Shown here: positions 6,426 through 13,304 of the stretch, in pieces
How the letters are laid out: each line of letters begins with the position of its first letter
Numbering within the stretch: position 1 is the first letter of the stretch
Assembly: GCA_021813645.1 (NCBI GenBank)
Contig: JAKAJW010000368.1
Span: 1 to 14,808, forward strand
DNA from: Pseudomonadota bacterium
GTDB taxonomy: Bacteria > Pseudomonadota > Alphaproteobacteria > Rhodobacterales > Rhodobacteraceae
DNA length: 14,808 nucleotides
Direction: 5' to 3'
The notes under the pieces: model-generated
What the model was told of the DNA's origin: nothing
Database searches by the model: none
What the model saw: only the letters and a program-made list of their open reading frames with translations
Program-made: the position numbers and the translations under genes

Positions 6426-8627
6426 ATGAACAGCAGGATGCTGCCCTTCGAGACAGCCGCGAATGCGTTGCGCCGGCACGCGCGCGCGTCCGAGGCGCCG
6501 GACCGGGTCGACGTCCGCGAGCTTGCCGGCCTCATCTGGCGCCGTCGCAAGGTCGTGCTGGGGGCGATGGCGGCCGGCTTCGCGCTGGCGCTCGGCGCGG
6601 CGCTGCTGATGACCCCGCAATTCGCCTCCACCGCCAAGGTGATGCTCGACTCGCGGGTGCCGCAGATGGCCGCGCCCAACCAGGTTGTGCAGGGCCAGGC
6701 GCTGAATGACCAAGTGGTGAATTCGGTCGTCACCGTGATCCAGTCCAATGTGCTGATCGGCAATGCCGTCGACGCGATCGGCCTGGACAAGCTCGACGCC
6801 ATGGACCCGGCGAACCGCAAGCCGTCGCTGCTGGCGCGGCTCAAGTCTGCGGTCGTCGCGCTGCTGCCCAAGACCCCCGAGACGCCCAGCCGGCTCAGCC
6901 CCGAACAGGCCAAGCGCGAACGGTTGATCTATGCCGTCACCCAGGATCTGAAGGTCACCCGCGAGACCCAGTCCAATGTGGTCGACGTCAAGGTCTGGAA
7001 CCGCGACCGCGACCTGGCGGCGCTGATCGCCAACGCGCTCACCACCGAATTCATCAAGAGCCAGGTCCAGGCCCGTCAGACAATTGCCGGCGAGGCGACC
7101 CAGGGGCTGGAACAGCGGCTCGCCACCATGAAGGCGGATGTGGAGAAGGCCGAGTCTGCGGTGGACGCCTATCGCGCTGCGCATCTGATCACCGACGGCG
7201 GCACGCTGACTGCGGCGACCCAACAGCTTGGCGAGCTGAACAACCAACTCGTGCTCGCCCGCGCCGACGAGATTGCCGCCCAGGCCGCCAATAGCCGGCT
7301 GCAGGATGTCATCGCCAAGCAGGGCATGGCGGGCGTCGGGGCGCTGGTCAGCTCGCCGGTGCTCGACCAGCTGAACGCCCAGTTGATGGACCTTCAGCGC
7401 CAGGATCAGATCTGGGCGCAGCAGAACTACGGGCCCGACAATCCGCAGCGCGCCCGCCTGGCGGTGGAAATCAAGGGCGTGCAGGGCGATGTCGCCGCCG
7501 AGGTGCAGAAGATCGTCGATCAGAAGAAAAGCGCCGCCGCCACCGCCAATCTGCGGGTGGAGACGATGCAAGCCAGTATCGCGGCGATGGAAAAACGGGT
7601 GGTGGACCTGTCGCAGAACACCATCGGCCTGCGCCAGTTGCAACGGGTCGCCGATTCCGCCCGCCAGGCCTATGACAGCTTGCTGACCAGGGTGAACGAA
7701 TCCCGCACCGAAGCGGCGATGCAGCAGCCCGATGCCCAGTTGATCGAACAGGCCACGGTGTCGAGCCTGCCGGCCTCGCCGCGCACCACTCTGATGGCGG
7801 CGGTCGGCGCCATGCTCGGGCTGGTGCTCGGCTTCGGCGCGGTCTTCTTCCAGGAGCTGACCGCCCCGAGCTTCGCCCAGGCCGCCGAACTGGAAGAGGC
7901 GACCGGCCTGCCGGTGCTGGCCGCCATCCCCGACGGTGGCTGGCGCGCGCCGCTCGGCGCCTGGCAGGAGTTGGCGGACAAGCCCTACGGTCTCTATGCC
8001 GAACGGATCCGGCACCTGCGCACTGCTTTGCTGAGCCGCGACGGCGGCGATGAGGCGCGCGCGCTGCTTCTGGCCTCTTCCGTGCCCGACGAGGGCAAGA
8101 CCACCACCGCGCTGTCGCTCGCCCGCATGGCGGCGCTGGCCGGCCGCAAGGTGGTCCTGGTCGACGGCGACCTGCGCCGCTCTACCCTCAGCAAGACCTT
8201 CGGCTGGAAGATGGAGCACGACTTCGCCGATTTCATCGCCAACGCCTGCCCGCTCGGCCAGGCGATCTACCGCGATCCGGCGCTTGGTTTCGACGTGCTC
8301 GCCGCCCAACGCCCGCGCCCCGACGCGGCCGACGAACTCGCCGCCAGCTGGCTCGGCCCGATGGTCGATTCGCTGAAGGGCGCCTACGATCTGGTGCTGG
8401 TCGACGCCCCGGCCTCGCTGGCCGTGGCCGATGCGCTGGTGCTCGCCCAGGCGGTCGACGAATGCCTCTATCTGGTGCGCTGGCGCTCGACCCCGCGCCA
8501 GGGCGTCGCCAAGGGCCTCGCGCAATTCGCCGAGGCGGGGATTGCGGTCGGCGGCCTAGTGCTGACGCAGGTCGACCCGAAGACCGGCGCCGATGTCTAC
8601 GCGGGCGACTATGACTATTCGGCTTGA
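6426..8627 (+). CDS. Polysaccharide co-polymerase: Wzz domain fused to BY-kinase (ExoP/Wzc-type)
   Basis: The protein has 733 residues from ATG 6426. In-frame codons continue upstream to a TTG at 6279, but that segment has no family features; neither start has a strong ribosome site. Order of parts: a Wzz N-terminus with RELAGLIWRRRK before the first membrane helix (about residues 42-62), a long periplasmic helical region rich in Gln, Ala and Glu, and a second helix (about 455-475) after the proline motif LPASPRTTL. The cytoplasmic tyrosine kinase has Walker A SSVPDEGKTTT (K558), Walker A' VVLVDGD (D580, D582) and Walker B DLVLVDAP (D660). The tail has three tyrosines (725, 729, 731), the probable autophosphorylation cluster. 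Such proteins set chain length and drive polymer assembly and export with Wzy. Fusion of both domains is usual in proteobacteria. The stop lies inside the next gene's start region. Confidence 0.93.
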   Translation: MNSRMLPFETAANALRRHARASEAPDRVDVRELAGLIWRRRKVVLGAMAAGFALALGAALLMTPQFASTAKVMLDSRVPQMAAPNQVVQGQALNDQVVNSVVTVIQSNVLIGNAVDAIGLDKLDAMDPANRKPSLLARLKSAVVALLPKTPETPSRLSPEQAKRERLIYAVTQDLKVTRETQSNVVDVKVWNRDRDLAALIANALTTEFIKSQVQARQTIAGEATQGLEQRLATMKADVEKAESAVDAYRAAHLITDGGTLTAATQQLGELNNQLVLARADEIAAQAANSRLQDVIAKQGMAGVGALVSSPVLDQLNAQLMDLQRQDQIWAQQNYGPDNPQRARLAVEIKGVQGDVAAEVQKIVDQKKSAAATANLRVETMQASIAAMEKRVVDLSQNTIGLRQLQRVADSARQAYDSLLTRVNESRTEAAMQQPDAQLIEQATVSSLPASPRTTLMAAVGAMLGLVLGFGAVFFQELTAPSFAQAAELEEATGLPVLAAIPDGGWRAPLGAWQELADKPYGLYAERIRHLRTALLSRDGGDEARALLLASSVPDEGKTTTALSLARMAALAGRKVVLVDGDLRRSTLSKTFGWKMEHDFADFIANACPLGQAIYRDPALGFDVLAAQRPRPDAADELAASWLGPMVDSLKGAYDLVLVDAPASLAVADALVLAQAVDECLYLVRWRSTPRQGVAKGLAQFAEAGIAVGGLVLTQVDPKTGADVYAGDYDYSA

Positions 8628-9783
8628 TCCCGTCCGCATCCGCGACGAGGGCCGGCGGGTCGCCCTGATCCACTACTGGCTGGTCGGGATGCGTGGCGGC
8701 GAGAAGGTGCTCGAGGCGCTCGGCCGGATGTTCCCCCAGGCCGACATCTACACCCATGTCCATGTCCCGGATCGGATCAGCGCCGAGCTGAACCGCCATC
8801 CTATCTATACGACGTCGGTCGCTCGTTTGCCCTTCGCCGCGCGGCTATATCAGAAATACCTGCCCTTCATGCCCCGCGCCCTGGAGGAGATCGACCTGAC
8901 CGGCTACGATCTGGTGATCTCCAGCGAGGCGGGGCCGGCCAAGGGCGTGATCGCTCCGCCCGAAGCGCCGCATCTGTGCTACTGTCATTCGCCGATGCGA
9001 TATATTTGGGACCAGTACCACACCTACCGGGCCGGGGCCGGGCCGCTGACCCGTGCGCTGATGCCGCGTCTCGCGCATGGGCTGCGCAGCTGGGATGCGA
9101 TCAGCGCCGCGCGGGTGGACGGCTTCGCCGCCAACTCCACCCATGTCGCCAACCGCATCCGAAAATACTGGCGGCGCGAGGCGGAAATCGTCCATCCGCC
9201 AGTCGCCGTCGAATCCTTCGCGCCCGTCCCGCGCGCGGAACGCGGCGAGTTCTACCTCTGGGCCGGCGAGCTTGCGCCCTACAAACGCCCCGACCTCGCG
9301 CTGGAGGCCTTCCGCCGGCTTGGCCTGCCGCTCGTCATGCTCGGCGGCCCGGACCGGACCGCGCGCCGGCTGGCGGCCCAGGCGCCGGCCAATGTCCGCG
9401 TTCTCGGCCCGGTCTCGGCGGATGTGCTGAAACACCACCTCGCCCGCTGCAAGGCGCTGATCTTCCCGGGCGAGGAGGATTTCGGCATCGTGCCGGTCGA
9501 GGCCATGGCCTCCGGCCGGCCGGTGATCGCCTATGCCCGCGGTGGCGCGCTCGACACGGTGGTCGAGGGCGAAACCGGGCTGTTCTTCCATGAGCAAAGC
9601 GTGGCGGCACTGGTCGATGCGGTGGAACGTTTCGAGGCCGACCGCATCGACCGGCTGGATCCGGCCCGGCTCGCGGCCTGGGCCCGCCGGTTCGACGAGG
9701 CGGCCTTCCGCCGCGGCATCTCGGTCAGTCTCGCCCGGCTTGGCGTCACCATCGCGCCGGAGCGGATCAGCAGCGCCGGCTAG
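8593..9783 (+). CDS. GT4-family glycosyltransferase (GT-B fold)
   Basis: The gene overlaps the end of the co-polymerase by 35 bp if it starts at ATG 8593 (396 residues) or by 17 bp from ATG 8611 (390 residues); neither has a clear ribosome site, so translational coupling is likely. The N-terminal domain starts VALIHYWLVGMRGGEKVLE with the GT4 glycine loop. Residues 127-137 are HLCYCHSPMRY, followed by WDQYHTY, a hallmark of one large GT4 exopolysaccharide subgroup. The C-terminal domain contains GELAPYKRPDLALEAF and the donor-binding EX7E motif in GEEDFGIVPVEAMASG (E295 and E303). It probably adds a sugar, often a mannose or other hexose in relatives, to the lipid-linked repeat at the cytoplasmic membrane face. 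It ends the rightward polymer operon; 67 bp separate it from the phosphopantetheinyl transferase. Donor and linkage are unknown. Confidence 0.92.
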   Translation: MSTRATMTIRLDPVRIRDEGRRVALIHYWLVGMRGGEKVLEALGRMFPQADIYTHVHVPDRISAELNRHPIYTTSVARLPFAARLYQKYLPFMPRALEEIDLTGYDLVISSEAGPAKGVIAPPEAPHLCYCHSPMRYIWDQYHTYRAGAGPLTRALMPRLAHGLRSWDAISAARVDGFAANSTHVANRIRKYWRREAEIVHPPVAVESFAPVPRAERGEFYLWAGELAPYKRPDLALEAFRRLGLPLVMLGGPDRTARRLAAQAPANVRVLGPVSADVLKHHLARCKALIFPGEEDFGIVPVEAMASGRPVIAYARGGALDTVVEGETGLFFHEQSVAALVDAVERFEADRIDRLDPARLAAWARRFDEAAFRRGISVSLARLGVTIAPERISSAG

Positions 9784-9850
9784 ACGGCAGAGCCGCGGTG
9801 GCGCAAAGATCGGGCCGCGGCGGGCATGTCCCGAGGGGTCGGTGAGACGC

Positions 9851-10513
9851 GTGACAATTCCGGTCGATCTTTGGTTCTGGCGCCTCGATGTTCCGGCGGC
9901 AGCGGTGCTTTCCGCGGAAGAGGAGGCCCGCGCCGCCCGCTTCGTCTATGCCGAGGATGCGGCGCGGTTCCGGGCCGCCCGCGCCGGCCTACGCCTGGTT
10001 CTGGCCGAGCATCTCGGCCAAGCTGCCGCGGCGCTGCGCTTCGCCTATGGCCCCGAAGGCAAGCCGGCCCTGCCCGGCGGCCCGGCCTTCAACTTGTCGC
10101 ATTCCGGCGACTGGGCTGCGCTCGCCGTGACTGCCCGCGCGCGGATCGGCATCGATATCGAGGCCCAACGCCGGGTGGAGCCCGAGGTCGCCGCCCGCTT
10201 CTTTTCCGCCGCCGAGCAGGCCGCGCTGGCCGCACTGGCCCCGGCGGACTGGCAGGAGGGCTTCTTCCAGATCTGGACCCGCAAGGAAGCCTTCGTGAAG
10301 GCGCTCGGCCAAGGGCTGCGCCGCCCGCTCGACAGCTTCGACGTCACGCTAGGCGCTGCCGCCCGGCTCGCCCGCCTGGCCGAAGGCGGCGAAGCCGCCT
10401 GGATCCTCGAGAACCTTGCGCTCGGCGCCGGCTATTCCGGCGCCCTGGCGGTGGAGACCCACGGCGAGGCGGTGAAGATCCGACTGCGCCAGGGGGCTCT
10501 TCCGCTCCGCTAG
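9851..10513 (+). CDS. 4'-phosphopantetheinyl transferase, Sfp/HetI type
   Basis: The protein has 220 residues from GTG 9851, which begins the family-like MTIPVDLWFWRLDVPAA and has GGTGAG just upstream. GTG 9842, closer to GAGGGG at 9833-9838, would add three residues and cannot be excluded. Conserved blocks are FNLSHSGDWAALAV, the Mg-binding GIDIE (D102, E104) and WTRKEAFVKALGQGL (W142, K145, E146, K150). The enzyme moves phosphopantetheine from CoA to a serine of carrier proteins. Two carrier domains are encoded on the opposite strand next door (Ser in GADSL and GGHSL), which are its likely substrates. It converges on the NRPS operon, with stop codons overlapping in a CTAG at 10510-10513. 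It appears complete with all catalytic residues. Confidence 0.93.
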   Translation: MTIPVDLWFWRLDVPAAAVLSAEEEARAARFVYAEDAARFRAARAGLRLVLAEHLGQAAAALRFAYGPEGKPALPGGPAFNLSHSGDWAALAVTARARIGIDIEAQRRVEPEVAARFFSAAEQAALAALAPADWQEGFFQIWTRKEAFVKALGQGLRRPLDSFDVTLGAAARLARLAEGGEAAWILENLALGAGYSGALAVETHGEAVKIRLRQGALPLR

Positions 10514-10977
10514 GGCGCCTGTTCGGCCAGGAACCGCTCGATCTCGGCCGCCAGTGCCGGCGTGCCGAATTCCTTGCCGCCCTGCACCCGGATATCGTCG
10601 ATGTAGACCGTCTTCAGCCGACCGGTCACCACCTCTTCCCAGCCGATCGAAGGCGCGAAGGCCCGCCCGCGCGGGGTGATCCGGGTGATGACATGCAGCA
10701 CCGGCGCCGAGAAGGGCAGCGGCCGGTAGACGTTGCGGGCGCGAGAGATATAGGCGACGAAACGCTCCTGCTCGGGGGTCAGGTCGGTCCAGCGCACCCG
10801 GTCGATCAGCCCCAGCTTCTTGGCGAACTGTAGAACGCCGGTCTTGCGCACGATCCGATAGCTGCCAAGCAGGGCCGAGATTGACAGGCTGCCTTCGCGC
10901 ACGAAGCGGAGCTTGGTACGCAGGGCCGCGAGTCGCTCCAGCCACCGGCGGAAGCTGTCGCCTTTCAGCCGTTCGAC
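10510..10977 (-). pseudogene. Out-of-frame C-terminal part of the NRPS thioesterase domain
   Basis: This stretch of about 155 codons is in the -1 frame relative to the NRPS gene that ends at 10965. It reads on from that gene's thioesterase: VERLKGDSFRRWLERLAAL, then a lid-like helical region, YRPLPFSAPVLHV (a late core strand), GWEEVVTGRLKTV and a final helix. Added to the in-frame half (about 100 residues) it gives about 257 residues, the normal size of such a domain. It has no good start codon of its own; the first is a GTG at 10900-10902, which would drop 25 related codons. A lost base near 10977-10979 (Pro-Gly-Met then Val-Glu) would explain the break, either a real mutation or a sequencing error. 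The expected catalytic His before the last helix is absent: the place reads YIDDIRVQGGKEF. Confidence 0.7.
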
Positions 10978-13304
10978 ATGCCCGGCTCCCAGACGTCCTT
11001 CAGGATCACCGCACGGATCTCTTCGCCCTCGGATTGCAGGACGCGGGCGGTTTCCAGCGCGATGTTGCCATGCACGCAGACGCCGAACAGCACATAGGGC
11101 CCCTTGGGCTGCAGCTTGCGCACCACCTTGGCATATTCCGCCGCGATTTCTTCGAAGCTGCGTTCGATCTGGTCGATGCCGCGCGTGCCGTCGAACAGCC
11201 GCACGCAGGTCGCCGGATGGCGCGTCTTCATGTGGCCCAGGGCGGAAACCACGATCGCCACGTCGTTCACCGCCACGATCGGTAGGCCCTCGCCCCCGGT
11301 CTGCAAGGGCTCGATGCGCCAGTCTTCTTCCGCCTCCGTCGCGGGTGCCGGGCCGGCCGCCGCCGCCGTTGGGGCCAGTTCGGCCGCAATCAAGCGGGCC
11401 AGGCCAGGCAGGGTCGGTGTTGCATAGGCATTGGCGACGCCCAGGTTGACGCCGAAGCTGGCGCGGATGCGGGCGACCAGACGCACGGCCAGAAGCGAAT
11501 GACCGCCCAGGTCGAAGAAGCTGCGGTCGCGCGGGATATCGGTGCGATCGAGCAACTCGCGCCAGAGCTCGGCCAGCCGCGCCTCTATATCGTCTTGGCT
11601 GGGCGGCAGGCTCGGCCGGGCAAGCGCCTTGGCGGGCTCCGCTGCCCGGGCGGGCGGCTCGGGCAGGCGCGCGCGGTCGATATCGCCGGAGGCCAGCCGC
11701 GGAAGGGCGGCCAAAACCGAGATGCCGCTTGGCCGTTCGGCGGCGGGAAGTGCCGCGGCGAGATGTTCGGCAAGCGCCGCCGGAAGCGTTTCGAGCGGCG
11801 TGAGGCTGTCCGGCGGCGGGCTGACGAAGGCATAGGCCCCGGCGGTGGAGGGCACCGCAGCGGCGGCGTCGACCGCGGGATGACGCAGCAAGGCTTCTTC
11901 GATCCGCTTCAGACCGCGCGCCGTGCCATCGCCGCGCGCCGCCAGCGCGGGCGCCAAGGGCAGGTCGTCCAGCCGCAAGGCGGTGGAGGCGAAGACACGC
12001 TCGAAGCCCCCGGCGATGGTGTCGAGCAGCGCCTGGATCGTGGTCTGTTCATAGAGATCCGGGCAATACTCGATGGTCAACCGCCAGCCGCTCTCCCGTC
12101 CCAGGATCAGGATATGCATGTCCTGCGCCGACCCTGGATTGAAGGCGGGCGACGAGGTCAGGTGGAAGCCTTCGTATTGCCGCGCGGGCATGAAGACCTG
12201 CATCAGCGATAGCGCGACCGAAGCGATCGGCGCCCGCGACGGATCCCGCGGCGGATTGACGATCTCCACCAAGGCAGAGAACGGCAGGTTGCGGTGCGCC
12301 AGCGCGCCCTCGACCACCGATTGCACCCGGCCGACATGGCTGGCGAACGCCGCGCCGGCCTCGGTTGGCAGGCGCAGGATCTGATTGACGATGAACGGGC
12401 CGATCAGCGCCTCGAGATCCGGTTCGGCGCGGTCTGCGACCGGGGTGGACAGCACCACTTCCGCCGCCCCGGTGACCCGCGACAGGCTGGCGCCGATCAA
12501 GGCCGCCCCGAAGCTGAAGCCCGAGGCGCCGAGCGCCGCCCCCGCCGCAGTCAACCGGTCGCCGAAATCCGCCTCCAGGTCGCGATGCAGGCGTGCGATG
12601 GCAAGCGACCGGCGCGGCGCACGGGGCTTGTCGGGCTCGATCTCGAAACGGCCGACGCCGCGCATCTGCTCGGCCCAATAGGCGCGGTCCTCGGCCAGCG
12701 CGCCTGACGCCAGATACTCCCGCTGCCAAAGCGTGAAATCGCCGTATTGCAGCGGCAGCTCCGGCAGGGCGGGCGCACGGCCAGCCTCGAAGGCCTCTGC
12801 CAAGGCGCCGAATTCCGCCGCCATGACCTTGATCGAATAGCCGTCGAAGATCGCGTGATGCACGGTGATCAGCAGCGTGACGTGATCCGCGGCCACACGC
12901 ACCGCGACTGCGCGCATCGCGCAGGGCGCGTCCAACGACAGCGGCCGCGCCGCCTCTTCCTCGGCGATCTCGGCCACCCGCGCCGGCCGTTCCGCCTCGG
13001 GGGTCGTGCGCAGGTCGATATGGGTCGGCCGGAACTCGGCGCGGTCGAGCACCTCCTGCTCCGGCTCGCCGTCCTCGACGACGAAGCGCGTGCGCAGGAT
13101 CTCGTGCCGGTCCACGATTGCCTGGAAGGCGCGGTCGATGCTGGCGTCCTGGATGCGGCCGGCGATCTCCCAGCGCATCGCCACGTTCAGCGAGGGGTCG
13201 CCCGGCTCCATCTGGTCGAGAAACCACATCTGCCGTTGCATGGTGGAGCAAGGAAACCGCCCCACCACTTCCGGCACCGCCTTCGACCCCCTGTCCTGCA
13301 GCAT
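10965..13304 (-). CDS. NRPS: condensation, adenylation remnant, carrier, truncated thioesterase
   Basis: The protein has 779 residues from ATG 13302-13304, which overlaps the upstream stop as TGATG and follows GGAGAG (13312-13317) at 7 bases; a GTG just before is less well spaced. Residues 1-450 form a condensation domain with MQRQMWFLDQMEPG, the active-site HHAIFDG (H149, H150, D154, G155) and YGDFTLWQREYL. Residues 462-549 resemble only the small C-terminal subdomain of an adenylation domain (RIEEALLRHPAVDAA to ALPRLASGDIDRARLPEP); the roughly 400-residue core is missing and the catalytic Lys of SGKIDR is Asp541. A carrier domain follows with FFDLGGHSLLAV (S603), then a thioesterase start with FGVCVHG, where Cys743 replaces the usual Ser, and D770. 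The frame stops after EPGMSNG; the rest of the thioesterase lies in another frame. The condensation domain looks intact, but the carrier must be loaded in trans. Confidence 0.85.
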   Translation of the reverse strand: MLQDRGSKAVPEVVGRFPCSTMQRQMWFLDQMEPGDPSLNVAMRWEIAGRIQDASIDRAFQAIVDRHEILRTRFVVEDGEPEQEVLDRAEFRPTHIDLRTTPEAERPARVAEIAEEEAARPLSLDAPCAMRAVAVRVAADHVTLLITVHHAIFDGYSIKVMAAEFGALAEAFEAGRAPALPELPLQYGDFTLWQREYLASGALAEDRAYWAEQMRGVGRFEIEPDKPRAPRRSLAIARLHRDLEADFGDRLTAAGAALGASGFSFGAALIGASLSRVTGAAEVVLSTPVADRAEPDLEALIGPFIVNQILRLPTEAGAAFASHVGRVQSVVEGALAHRNLPFSALVEIVNPPRDPSRAPIASVALSLMQVFMPARQYEGFHLTSSPAFNPGSAQDMHILILGRESGWRLTIEYCPDLYEQTTIQALLDTIAGGFERVFASTALRLDDLPLAPALAARGDGTARGLKRIEEALLRHPAVDAAAAVPSTAGAYAFVSPPPDSLTPLETLPAALAEHLAAALPAAERPSGISVLAALPRLASGDIDRARLPEPPARAAEPAKALARPSLPPSQDDIEARLAELWRELLDRTDIPRDRSFFDLGGHSLLAVRLVARIRASFGVNLGVANAYATPTLPGLARLIAAELAPTAAAAGPAPATEAEEDWRIEPLQTGGEGLPIVAVNDVAIVVSALGHMKTRHPATCVRLFDGTRGIDQIERSFEEIAAEYAKVVRKLQPKGPYVLFGVCVHGNIALETARVLQSEGEEIRAVILKDVWEPGMSNG

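Noticed and set aside
5163..8525. A 1120-codon open frame on the minus strand antisense to the polymerase and co-polymerase genes
   Set aside because: Its translation is low-complexity, rich in Arg, His, Gly and Gln, with no family motif, and it mirrors genes with clear motifs. Long antisense frames are expected in GC-rich DNA.
10510..10902. Independent small gene starting at the GTG at 10900-10902
   Set aside because: The same frame upstream of the GTG continues thioesterase-like sequence, and the fragment alone lacks half the fold, so a frame-broken domain fits better.
10965..10985. Programmed -1 frameshifting to complete the thioesterase
   Set aside because: No X-XXY-YYZ slippery heptamer in the zero frame is visible near the stop. 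A lost base is simpler, though it cannot be excluded without data.
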